Assembly: GCA_902768735.1 (NCBI GenBank)
Contig: CACXMK010000019.1
Coordinates: forward strand, 1 to 40,935
Source: an uncultured Lachnospiraceae bacterium
GTDB taxonomy: Bacteria; Bacillota; Clostridia; Lachnospirales; Lachnospiraceae
Direction: 5' to 3'
Length of the DNA: 40,935 nucleotides
A program made the translations under genes and the position numbers. This document shows positions 31,942 to 40,935 of the stretch, piece after piece (the first letter of the stretch is position 1; each line of letters begins with the position of its first letter). The notes beneath the pieces are model-generated. The model was not told the origin of the DNA and did no database searches. It worked only from the letters and a program-made list of their open reading frames with translations.

Positions 31942-33063
31942 TTATTTCTTTTTTAATATGTACGCCTTCAGTTCCTCGTAGATCTTATCCTCTTCCGGCG
32001 GACATCCCATGATGCACACGTCGAAGTCCTTCGTACACCGGCCCACGCCGAGGCGGCCCTTCTTTCCCTGCATTCCCTGGCCGATGCCGATCGGCTCATG
32101 CAGTTTGTCTAAAAGCCCCTCCTCGCGGAGCCTGAAGAGCGCTCCCACAAGGCTTGCATAGCAGGCGCTGCAGGAATCCACTTCGTTGACGGCATAAGAG
32201 ACTTCCAGGAGTTTCCTTTCCCTGGGCAGATCCTTCTGCATCTCTTTGCCCGCGTAGCCTTCGAACCCGCCTAAGTTAATGATCTCCGCCTTCGTAAGAT
32301 CCGCCGTCCCGACGCCGAGCTTCTCCGCCATCCTGACGTACGGCACGTCATCCGGCGTGTAGTGCAGCAGGGAACACGCGTAGCTGTCCACGAGCACCGG
32401 GTCCAGCGCCGCCATCACGCAGTTGCGGACGACGGGGTTTCCTCCCTCTTCAAAGTCCAGATCGCCGCAGATGTGGTCGATCACGATGAAGTCCTGACGG
32501 ACCCCTTTCTGCAGATGCGCGATCGGCTTGTGGAGCCCCATCCGGTGGAACCGGGATTTCTCCGTGTTCGGAAGCAGCCCCTTGAGGTTCTTGAGCGCGC
32601 AGGTCATTTTGGTCTGGCAGTGGCCCTTGATCACCGGCACGTTGATCAGAAAGTCGATCTGATCCACCGTATCGATGACGTTGAGCTTCATGCCGGCGCA
32701 GTCAACTGAGTGCCATTTCTGCTTCTGGCCGTCCACAAAGGGCACTTTGTACATTTCGCAGAGCTCTTTGTATCCGCAGTACCTGTACGCGTCGGCCGTG
32801 CGGTCTCCCACCCAGGACCCCTCTACGATGGTAATGCTCTCGAACCGGTTCTCCTGCAGGTATTCCACGATGCCCGCAACGACCTCGGGGTGCGTCGTGC
32901 CCCCGTACTCCGCCGGAGAAGCTACTACCAGGTTCGGTTTGATGCCGATCCGGGCCTTCCGGTCGCCGATGAGGGCCGCGAGCTCGGTCTCCTCAAGAAG
33001 TTTCTTCGTCATTTTCAGGTATTCTTTTCCGTACATCTTCCAGATCTGGTTTCGCTGGATCAT
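31942..33063 (-). CDS. DUF362 family protein
   Basis: A 373-residue member of DUF362, a family of uncharacterised proteins often linked to Fe-S or anaerobic metabolism. Conserved parts: IGIKPNLVVASPAEYGGTTH near the N-terminus, the INVPVIKGHCQTKMTCALKN block mid-protein, and DPVLVDSYACSLLHYTPDDV. C-terminal cysteines (DSCSACYASL and GRCTKDFDVCIMGCPP) could bind a cluster or metal. The start follows AAGGAGGAAT. It lies 26 bp after the GH1 gene and is probably co-transcribed. Function unknown. Confidence 0.85.
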   Translation of the reverse strand: MIQRNQIWKMYGKEYLKMTKKLLEETELAALIGDRKARIGIKPNLVVASPAEYGGTTHPEVVAGIVEYLQENRFESITIVEGSWVGDRTADAYRYCGYKELCEMYKVPFVDGQKQKWHSVDCAGMKLNVIDTVDQIDFLINVPVIKGHCQTKMTCALKNLKGLLPNTEKSRFHRMGLHKPIAHLQKGVRQDFIVIDHICGDLDFEEGGNPVVRNCVMAALDPVLVDSYACSLLHYTPDDVPYVRMAEKLGVGTADLTKAEIINLGGFEGYAGKEMQKDLPRERKLLEVSYAVNEVDSCSACYASLVGALFRLREEGLLDKLHEPIGIGQGMQGKKGRLGVGRCTKDFDVCIMGCPPEEDKIYEELKAYILKKK

Positions 33064-33089
33064 ATTCCTCCTTTAGCGCAAAGGGCTGT

Positions 33090-34581
<1,492 letters not shown>

Positions 34582-34592
<11 letters not shown>

Positions 34593-34989
34593 TTTCCGAT
34601 TTAAAGACCACGGTTTTCTGTACATAATAGCTTACCACGAACAGGGCCGTATCCACAATCATCTTGAGCACCACCTCCCGCGCGGAGGGCAAAAGGCTTT
34701 TGGCGCCGGTGACCAGCGCGGCGGAAAGTACCACCTTTACGACCGCGACGATCCCGTACTTTGTACCTGCCGTCCGCACTTTCTCGGCGCTGTGAAAGAC
34801 CAGCCTGTGGTTCAGCGCATAGTTGAAGCAGGCGGACAGGATGCGGGCGGCCACAGTAGCTACCGCGATATACGCGCGCACTTTTCCGCTCAGCAGCCGG
34901 CACAGGACCTCGAAAACCAGCAGGTCGACGCCGGCTGAAGTCAGCGACGAGGCGCTGAACTTTATAAATCGCTTTATCTCAACGTTCAT
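34582..34989 (-). CDS. GtrA-family membrane protein
   Basis: A 135-residue protein with four membrane helices, as in GtrA flippase-like proteins that move lipid-linked sugars across the membrane for wall or surface glycan glycosylation. Typical are FIKFSASSLTSAGVDLLVF at the N-terminus, NYALNHRLVF between helices 2 and 3, and a final SYYVQKTVVF. The ribosome binding site (CGGGAAACGA) is modest. Its normal partners (a GT2 polyprenyl-phosphate transferase and a membrane glycosyltransferase) are not adjacent. Confidence 0.88.
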
Positions 34990-35051
34990 TTTTTATCGTT
35001 TCCCGGTTTTTGTTTCCCGCCTCATGCTGCCGGCTTTTCCGGCACAGAACC

Positions 35052-38000
35052 TCATCTGAGCTGCTGCAGGATGTAAGGATCTTTGATCTTATGATCCTCC
35101 GCGAGCAGCAGGATCTTCGAGAGGATCTCCGCCGTCTTGGGGTCTTCATCGATGAACGGAAGGAAGATCTTCCCCCTCTGCTGCGAGTGCACGGGCAAAA
35201 TATTCACCATTCCGCCGCTCTCCTTGTGGATCACGCCGCTTCCGAGCTGGATGTTGTAGTTGTTCAGCGTTCCTTTTATAAAGGCATGTGTTCCTTCGAA
35301 GGTAACGTTCTTTATGCCGAACAGTTCCATGTTGAACTCGAAGATCACGCGGCGCATCTCGATCGTCGAGTGGCTGGTCTCGGGATCCACGCCGCCCACA
35401 TGGGCCACGCTGACCGCAAGGTCCACGTCCCGCATGACTTCCGAATAGAGGATATCCGGCACCTCCGAGAGCTTCTTCTGTTTATAGGTCTTCCTGTCGT
35501 AGAACGACACAAATTCGAGCGTCGGGCTCTCCGTGTCCGCGGGCGAGAACCAGTCCGCGAGCGCGTAGATCGTCGCCGCGATGTCCTGCTTAAAGAAGAT
35601 CTTCTGCAGGCCCTCGTCGTAGTCGGCCACCCATCTGCGGCCTCTGAGTGCCGCGATGGTCTTCTTCGGCTGGATCTGGTAACCTGCAAAGAGCCTTGAG
35701 TCGAGCGCGTCCGCCTCCTCCTCGAGCTTAGGATAGAACTCCCTGAAGACCTGCTTGAACGGCTGCTTTGTGCCGTCCGCCTGCTGCTTTTCAAAGAACA
35801 GGCGCTGGTACTTCGGCAGGACGCCCAGCCTGTAGAGCGTGATCGGATGCGCCACGAAAAGTTTCGTCTCCGGCGCGGCCTCTGCCGCCTTCAGTTCCTC
35901 TATTGTGCCGATGAGGGTCCCCTCTTCGCTGACGAACACCAGCCTTGCGAGGATCCCTGCCGTCACCGGATTGCGGCACAGTTCCAGCAGCTCCCCGTAA
36001 CTGTATGCGTCTTCCTCTTCCATCGCGCGCTCGAACATTGCGGCGCAGCGTGAATACTGCTCTTTGAGCTTCGTCGCGAACGCTTTGATCTCGAGAAACG
36101 CCTCGTCTTTTTTGAGCGCCGCGGGCACGGATTTGAGGGCCTTTCCGCCCGCTCCCTTCGACAGGACAAGCTCCGATTTGCCGTCCGCGTCCACCAGGAT
36201 CCGCGCTGTATACTCCCCGATCGATGTTCCGTCAAAATACTGCTGATTCGACGTCACAAGTTCCGTCTCCATGGCCAGCGTCAGCCGCAGCTCATCGGCG
36301 TATCCCGCCGTCGTCGCCATGTTCTTCAGGGCATACTGCACGCTCTGCGCCTCGCTCTGTCTGCGCTGCGCGCCGAACTGTTTGCTCTCCTTGAGGAACT
36401 TCTGCAGGAACCCGTAGCGGTGCAGCGCGTCCTGCCTGTCCTTCATCGGGATCAGGCCGTAGCTCATGAGAAGGTCCTTGTTGCGCTTGTCGGCGATCGT
36501 CTTCTCGAGTTCGTCCCTGTCAACTTTTCCGGTCGCCGCGTCCGCGTACTTTCTCGCGCGCGTGTGCTTGCTTCCGTCCGCGATATACTTCGCCGCTTTA
36601 TAGAGCATCGCGAAGTTCTTTTCGCCGAGCTTCTCATACACTTCAAAGAACCAGTTCGTGTCAAAACACCCATTGTTGAGCTCCTCGGGCGAGAGCGGCG
36701 TGTATCTCGCGATCACCGCCTTCTTGCGGTCGTCGAACCGCTCGTTCATGTGCGCCATGAAGTAATAGCAGCCGCTCTTAAAGCCGTCCATGCCAAGGAC
36801 TTCCTCCGCAAGGTCAAGCCACTGCGGCGCGTACATGGCAACTTCGATCAGTCTGTCTTTTGACACCTTGTTCTCTTTGACCGCCTTCGAAAGGTCCTTC
36901 GCCGTCTCTTCGGCGCGCGGCCAGGACACCTTGAGCAGATGGCTCAGGCTCTCCTTTTTGCTCGTCCCGCCGGTATAGGAATAGTAAGTGTTCCTGTCCA
37001 GCGTATCGCTCCCCAGCGCGCGCAGGACTTCCATAAGGCGCAGAATGCCCTCGATCCTTGAGATGCGGGAGACCGCGTCAGAGAACAGCGTCGGAGAATC
37101 GCCGCGCTTAAGCTCCACGTCCAGGACCAGGTCGACCAGCTTCCGGTACATCTCATCGCACAGTTTATAGAATCCGCACGACGTGTCGACCGTCCTCTTG
37201 TCGAGGTCCACCGGCATGTACTCCTTCAGGTTCCTCAGCGTGTAGATCGTAATACCCGGCCTGAACAGTTCTCCCAGTTCACCGACCGCGTATTTGAGCC
37301 CGATCATCTCAAAGGCCGCCTTGTACAGATAATCCTTTGTGATGATCCCCAGCTCGCAGGCCTTCACATAGGAGAAGGCCGAGAGGATATTCTTCGTGCT
37401 GCCGCCGTAGCTCGCGGCCGGTTCATGGGCATCGAACTGGTAGACCTTGTCCACCCGGTACAGCAGAGGAAATACGCCCTTAAACTCCTCGTCGTTCTCA
37501 TAGTGGCAAGCGCGCGACAGGATCCCGCGGAATTTATTCGAGCGCATAAAGCAGAGAGGCCGCTGCGCATAGTAAGACTGATACTTGGACGGCGCTCTCT
37601 CCATCCAGCGGATCTCCTCCGGAAGCTCGATCGCCGCAAGGACTGCGGCCTGCGCGATCTCCGCGGGCAGGACCAGGTGCTGCTGGCTCGCGATGATCTC
37701 GAGGATCGTCTGGTAAATGCTGTGGCCGCCGTAGCTGCTCCTGTATTTGGGATCTTTATAGTAGTACCCCGAGTAGGCCTCGCCGAAGATCGTCTTCTCC
37801 GCCTTGCGGTACGCCTCAACGTCTTTCACATCGGTCTCGGTATAGCCCTGCAGGATAGCGTAGTACAGGTTGAAGAGCACCTTCGGGTCCTTAATGATCG
37901 TCTTGTAGACCTCGATCCACAGTTCCGGGAACGGATAGCGCGTCTCGATCGGTCCGGTGTAATTATAGCTGAGAATGAAAAGCCCGTTCTCCAGGAGCTG

Positions 38001-40286
38001 CTTTTCGCCGTTCACGCTGGTATACTCGAGCTTTCCGTGTTCTATGACGAACGCGCGGATCCTGTCAAAATACTGATCCATCTCTTTCGCCCGCAGGCTG
38101 AAGTAGTCCTGCAGGAGCTTTGTTCCCTCTTTCTTCCCCAGCGCGCCTTTTAAAAGAGACAGGCCTTTACTGATGCCCGACGCTTTCTTCGCTGCGCCGC
38201 CCTGTGCTGACCCTGCGCCAAGGTCCGGGTCATAAGATGCCTTCGGGTCATAGAGCCCGTACCCCTCCGTGTTCAGGATGCTGCCCGCGCCTTCGCTTCC
38301 CGCGATCTCGTCGTACAGGACTTTCTCTTTGTCCGTGAGGCTCCCGCTGTCCGGAAGGACCTCGTGAAGGAGCCGGGCACTCTCTTTTTTGGCTTCTTCG
38401 CCCGTCTCGCTCCGGCGCTTTAACATGTCGAGGCCCGCGAGGCGGATCTGTTCCTGGCTTGAGCCAAGGAGCCGCCGGATGCTCTCATCGGTCTTAGGCT
38501 TCTCCTGCCGCTCTAAGAGCTCGATGACAAAGCGCCTGGTATCCTCGTTCTTGAGGCGCAGGTGCTTCTCCAGCTGCATGTAGTCGTCTTCCGTGAGCGG
38601 GCGCTTCTTCAGGATCTGGTAAGCTGCCGTCCTTGTGTAACCTTCCTTGTCCGCCACATAGCTAAGAAGCGCGTCCTTCTGTACTTTCGTCTTCGGGTCG
38701 TGCAGGAGGAGCCGCAGGTAGTAATAGCGGGTATTGTAATAGGAATCCGTAATGTCCGGCAGGCGGACGCAGGTCTCGTCGAGCAGCGCCTCATCCTGCA
38801 GCGCATAGGCAATGAGGGCCATCCTCTCCGTGAGGTCGCTCTTGTCGAGGGCCGCGCCGTACCAGGGGAAGATCATGGGGAAGAACTCTATTTTGCGCTT
38901 TTTCATGCTGTCCGCGAGGTTTTTCAGGATCCCGTAATGGAGGAGAGCCTGCTCCCTGCTGTCAAACAGCTCGCTGAGTTCCAGCGGAAGGTAGTGAAGA
39001 TCCGCGTCACTTAAGTTGTAGACGATCTTGTCCTTATCGTCGCGGATGCAGTTCCTGGCCATGGTGTCCGTCGCGTCCAGATACGTCGGCATAAAGGCCG
39101 CCGCCATCTCCTGGTCCCCGGGATAGATCTCAAGGATCTTTTTCGCCGCCTTCTCGCTGTACTCGGAGAACTGCATGTAGCGGTTGTAATAGGAGATGGT
39201 CAGGCGCTGGTTCTTCGTGCCGTTTTCCGCGATCTCCATCATGCGGTCCACCGCGTCCTGCGCCTCGTAAAAGCCCATCGCCCACAGACCCGTGACGATC
39301 TGCACGCTGTCGTCGGTCTGTGTCATCTCCTCCGCTTTCTTCCTGTCGCGGACCGCTTCGCCGATGCCTGCAAGAAGCTTTGCGGAGACCCTGTCCACGG
39401 AATCGAGGTTGCAGATGCCCGTCCAGGTGGCGATCGCGCGTTTTACCGACGAGAACCGGAGCAGGTCGTTGTCTTCGATCGTCCCCAGGATCGTCAGGAA
39501 CGCTTCTGCCCTTCCGCAGTCGGCGTTCTCGCAGACCGCCTGCCGCACACCCTCCTGGAGCCTTGCGGCCAAAAGGAACTTAGAAAGAAGGTCATGGAGC
39601 TCCGTGTTGCGGGACTTCACGATCCCCCTGATCAGGGGAACCGTGACGATCACCGTGTTGTTATCGCTCAGGATCGCCTCCTTGACAGCGTCGATCACCG
39701 CTGTGTCACCGCGGTCGATCCGCGCCGCAAGGATGTCGTCGAACTGCACCATGTGGAGCTCTCTGGCAAACGTGTCGTTGCGCTTGAAGTCGAGAAACTC
39801 CTCATCCAGGCTATCGCCTGCCGCGTTCCTCTCCGTCAGGTATTCCAGCGGCGTCAAGCCGTAGATAGAAAGGACCTTATACCCCTGCATCAGGCCGAAA
39901 GCGTCCACGAGATGCGCCGTCGGATCCGAAGTTCTCACTGTAGGCCTGAACAGCGCCCTCGAATACTGGTAGTCCGCGAACTGCTCCAGCAAGTGATCGA
40001 AGTCCTCCCTGTACTGCGCCGGCACCAGGATATCCATGATCTCCGGGCAGCCCTCATACAGGATCTCCTTCAGGGTGCGCTTGTCCGCGCCCTGCCTTAT
40101 GAGCTCCCTCCTCCACTTATTGATCACAGGATACCCGCAGTGCGGATAGTTGCTGAAGCAGTGCACCTCGTCAAAAAGCTCCCGCTGCTTTTTCGAGAGC
40201 CCTTCGATCTGTTTCCGGTGCGCTTTATCCCACTCGTCCAGCCTTGTCTTCTCCCATTTCGTCCTGGAATTGTAATCGAATGCCAT
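35052..40286 (-). CDS. Very large DUF4132-family protein with HEAT-like repeats
   Basis: A 1744-residue cytosolic protein. The ATG at 40286 is preferred to one at 40307 because GAGGGAGGCGGCT lies upstream of it. The N-terminal 1000 residues are alpha-helical with HEAT-like pairs, clearest near RRFVIELLERQEKPKTDESI and IRLAGLDMLKRRSE. The C-terminal 450 residues are the DUF4132 region: QPFKQVFREFYPKLEEEADA, SRLFAGYQIQPKKT, LYSEVMRDVDLAVSVAHVGG, and the closing module NIQLGSGVIHKESGG with IFLPFIDEDPKTAEILSKIL. E. coli relatives (MolR/YehI type) have no firm function; related genes have been noted in predicted NTP-dependent conflict systems. No WGR domain was seen. A small conserved gene lies just upstream. 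Confidence 0.88.
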   Translation of the reverse strand: MAFDYNSRTKWEKTRLDEWDKAHRKQIEGLSKKQRELFDEVHCFSNYPHCGYPVINKWRRELIRQGADKRTLKEILYEGCPEIMDILVPAQYREDFDHLLEQFADYQYSRALFRPTVRTSDPTAHLVDAFGLMQGYKVLSIYGLTPLEYLTERNAAGDSLDEEFLDFKRNDTFARELHMVQFDDILAARIDRGDTAVIDAVKEAILSDNNTVIVTVPLIRGIVKSRNTELHDLLSKFLLAARLQEGVRQAVCENADCGRAEAFLTILGTIEDNDLLRFSSVKRAIATWTGICNLDSVDRVSAKLLAGIGEAVRDRKKAEEMTQTDDSVQIVTGLWAMGFYEAQDAVDRMMEIAENGTKNQRLTISYYNRYMQFSEYSEKAAKKILEIYPGDQEMAAAFMPTYLDATDTMARNCIRDDKDKIVYNLSDADLHYLPLELSELFDSREQALLHYGILKNLADSMKKRKIEFFPMIFPWYGAALDKSDLTERMALIAYALQDEALLDETCVRLPDITDSYYNTRYYYLRLLLHDPKTKVQKDALLSYVADKEGYTRTAAYQILKKRPLTEDDYMQLEKHLRLKNEDTRRFVIELLERQEKPKTDESIRRLLGSSQEQIRLAGLDMLKRRSETGEEAKKESARLLHEVLPDSGSLTDKEKVLYDEIAGSEGAGSILNTEGYGLYDPKASYDPDLGAGSAQGGAAKKASGISKGLSLLKGALGKKEGTKLLQDYFSLRAKEMDQYFDRIRAFVIEHGKLEYTSVNGEKQLLENGLFILSYNYTGPIETRYPFPELWIEVYKTIIKDPKVLFNLYYAILQGYTETDVKDVEAYRKAEKTIFGEAYSGYYYKDPKYRSSYGGHSIYQTILEIIASQQHLVLPAEIAQAAVLAAIELPEEIRWMERAPSKYQSYYAQRPLCFMRSNKFRGILSRACHYENDEEFKGVFPLLYRVDKVYQFDAHEPAASYGGSTKNILSAFSYVKACELGIITKDYLYKAAFEMIGLKYAVGELGELFRPGITIYTLRNLKEYMPVDLDKRTVDTSCGFYKLCDEMYRKLVDLVLDVELKRGDSPTLFSDAVSRISRIEGILRLMEVLRALGSDTLDRNTYYSYTGGTSKKESLSHLLKVSWPRAEETAKDLSKAVKENKVSKDRLIEVAMYAPQWLDLAEEVLGMDGFKSGCYYFMAHMNERFDDRKKAVIARYTPLSPEELNNGCFDTNWFFEVYEKLGEKNFAMLYKAAKYIADGSKHTRARKYADAATGKVDRDELEKTIADKRNKDLLMSYGLIPMKDRQDALHRYGFLQKFLKESKQFGAQRRQSEAQSVQYALKNMATTAGYADELRLTLAMETELVTSNQQYFDGTSIGEYTARILVDADGKSELVLSKGAGGKALKSVPAALKKDEAFLEIKAFATKLKEQYSRCAAMFERAMEEEDAYSYGELLELCRNPVTAGILARLVFVSEEGTLIGTIEELKAAEAAPETKLFVAHPITLYRLGVLPKYQRLFFEKQQADGTKQPFKQVFREFYPKLEEEADALDSRLFAGYQIQPKKTIAALRGRRWVADYDEGLQKIFFKQDIAATIYALADWFSPADTESPTLEFVSFYDRKTYKQKKLSEVPDILYSEVMRDVDLAVSVAHVGGVDPETSHSTIEMRRVIFEFNMELFGIKNVTFEGTHAFIKGTLNNYNIQLGSGVIHKESGGMVNILPVHSQQRGKIFLPFIDEDPKTAEILSKILLLAEDHKIKDPYILQQLR

Positions 40287-40302
40287 AGCCGCCTCCCTCT
40301 GC

Positions 40303-40325
40303 GCCAAAGGGACAGACCCTTTGGC
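40303..40325. repeat. Second site of the ACAGA-loop palindrome
   Basis: GCCAAAGGG (40303-40311), ACAGA, CCCTTTGGC (40317-40325), followed by TCAC. It is identical to 12070-12092 including the loop and the asymmetric CTCA that follows. It lies between the small upstream gene and the DUF4132 gene, 17 bp from the latter's start, so it is not a terminator in any obvious sense. Confidence 0.85.
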
Positions 40326-40351
40326 TCACTTCCCGCACAGAGCCGCGGGAG

Positions 40352-40858
40352 TCACCACATCCGTCCCGCAAGAAACGTGAGCCTTACGAACGTCACTTCG
40401 CTCTGTTCCTTCAGCGGGATCTGTTCCTTCCTGTCTGTATACCGCGCGCCGTCCGCAAACAGCGCGACAATACCGTCGTCAAAACACTGCAGCGCGTTTT
40501 TAACTGCCTTCTCCGCATTGGCTTTCCTGCCGTCCATGGGATCCCCGTACGCCACCTTGCCGGCGGCCGCCCCGGCCTCGAGCCGCTCCTCAAAAGCTTT
40601 CTCAACAGACGCGCTGTCCTTTGCGCCGGTCTTCGGCAGCTTCTCAGCTTTCTCAGCGGATCCTTTCCCCGGTGTTCCTTCGAAAAGATGCAGCAGCTCC
40701 GCCGCGTCCTTCCGCTCGTTGTACTCCGCGACAGTCATCCTGACCGTCTCCGCCAGAAACTCCTCAACGGTCATCTGCCTGTCCGGATACTCCCGGACCA
40801 TTTGTACGACCGAAGCTTTTCTTCGGGACGCGCCCTTGACATTGATCTTGATCTTCAT
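40352..40858 (-). CDS. Small conserved-looking protein upstream of DUF4132
   Basis: A 168-residue protein with no recognised family. The N-terminus MKIKINVKGASRRKA is a beta strand, followed by an amphipathic helix (TVEEFLAETVRMTVAEYNER), a low-complexity Gly/Ala/Lys middle, and a C-terminal module with ALQCFDDGIVALFADG, then EVTFVRLTFLAGRMW. The order of strands around a helix is reminiscent of a beta-grasp fold, which is only a guess. The start follows AAGAGGACAGACGG. Separated from the DUF4132 start by 65 bp containing the ACAGA palindrome; co-transcription is likely. Confidence 0.7.
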   Translation of the reverse strand: MKIKINVKGASRRKASVVQMVREYPDRQMTVEEFLAETVRMTVAEYNERKDAAELLHLFEGTPGKGSAEKAEKLPKTGAKDSASVEKAFEERLEAGAAAGKVAYGDPMDGRKANAEKAVKNALQCFDDGIVALFADGARYTDRKEQIPLKEQSEVTFVRLTFLAGRMW

Positions 40859-40890
40859 CCGTCTGTCCTCTTGGTTCCCTGCCCGCGCCT

Positions 40891-40935
40891 TTATAAGACC
40901 TCGCGCAGCCCTATCTTGCCTCCAGGTCTAACGCG
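40891..40935 (-). CDS. C-terminal end of an upstream gene
   Basis: The last 14 codons (RVRPGGKIGLREVL) and stop TAA (40893-40891) of a gene continuing past the window edge. It ends 32 bp before the small gene and is probably the next member of the same operon. Too short to identify. Confidence 0.4.
   Translation of the reverse strand, partial: RVRPGGKIGLREVL

Noticed and set aside
39594-40931. 445-codon plus-strand frame opposite the DUF4132 gene and its partner
   Set aside because: Shadow of real minus-strand genes; no ribosome binding site and no recognisable motif.

Overview
The window looks like chromosome of a GC-rich, strictly fermentative member of the Firmicutes, most likely a gut-type Clostridia (Lachnospiraceae or a relative). 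This rests on strong AAGGAGG-type ribosome binding sites in front of most genes, Gram-positive-type lipoprotein signals, a ZTP riboswitch in front of formate-tetrahydrofolate ligase, oxygen-sensitive indolepyruvate:ferredoxin oxidoreductase, and a tRNA-Ala without an encoded CCA end. The species cannot be fixed from the sequence alone. Most genes are on the minus strand; only four coding units (TauE, an Ig-like membrane protein, a double-glycine SH3 protein and an 8-codon mini-ORF) read on plus.

Region by region: 1-7300 holds the 3'-truncated M29 aminopeptidase, a TauE/SafE exporter and a complete 5-oxoproline operon (Nramp-like transporter, pxpB, pxpC, DUF1445 cyclase-like protein, pxpA), the same gene set as ycsFGI-kipIA of Bacillus subtilis. 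A tRNA-Ala(GGC) with its own terminator follows. 7388-10360 is a metal-resistance operon read on minus: ArsR/SmtB repressor, free HMA metallochaperone, then a P1B-type ATPase, with a recognisable promoter and operator. 10380-12140 contains a tiny transcription unit with an 8-codon ORF and a membrane-anchored protein with three Ig-like repeats. 12164-14325 is a YkgJ protein plus amidohydrolase pair. 14326-14836 is non-coding but strongly structured. 14837-18719 is fhs with its ZTP riboswitch, then an Na/Pi cotransporter with an expanded Ser/Thr/Glu/Asn tail. 19014-22465 is a three-gene operon of two related exported proteins flanking a short-chain dehydrogenase. 22714-23016 is an unusual secreted-peptide candidate: a double-glycine leader fused to an SH3b domain.

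23385-30373 reads as iorA-iorB-paaK (aromatic 2-oxoacid to aryl-acetyl-CoA to aryl-acetate, with possible ATP gain) followed by a GT4 glycosyltransferase and a GH13 alpha-glucosidase. 30417-34989 holds an unknown lipoprotein, a DUF362 protein, a GH1 6-phospho-beta-glucosidase and a GtrA flippase-like protein. 35052-40935 is a 1744-residue DUF4132-family protein behind a small conserved partner and the last 14 codons of another gene; this is probably part of a larger multi-gene system that continues beyond the window.

Best candidates for something undescribed: the GG-leader SH3b protein (22714-23016), the DUF4132 giant with its small partner (35052-40858), the nested inverted-repeat element at 14464-14620, the dispersed palindrome with an invariant ACAGA loop (12031-12097 and 40303-40325), and an Nramp homologue that has lost the canonical metal-binding residues but sits in an oxoprolinase operon. 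No CRISPR array, transposase, integrase or phage gene was seen.
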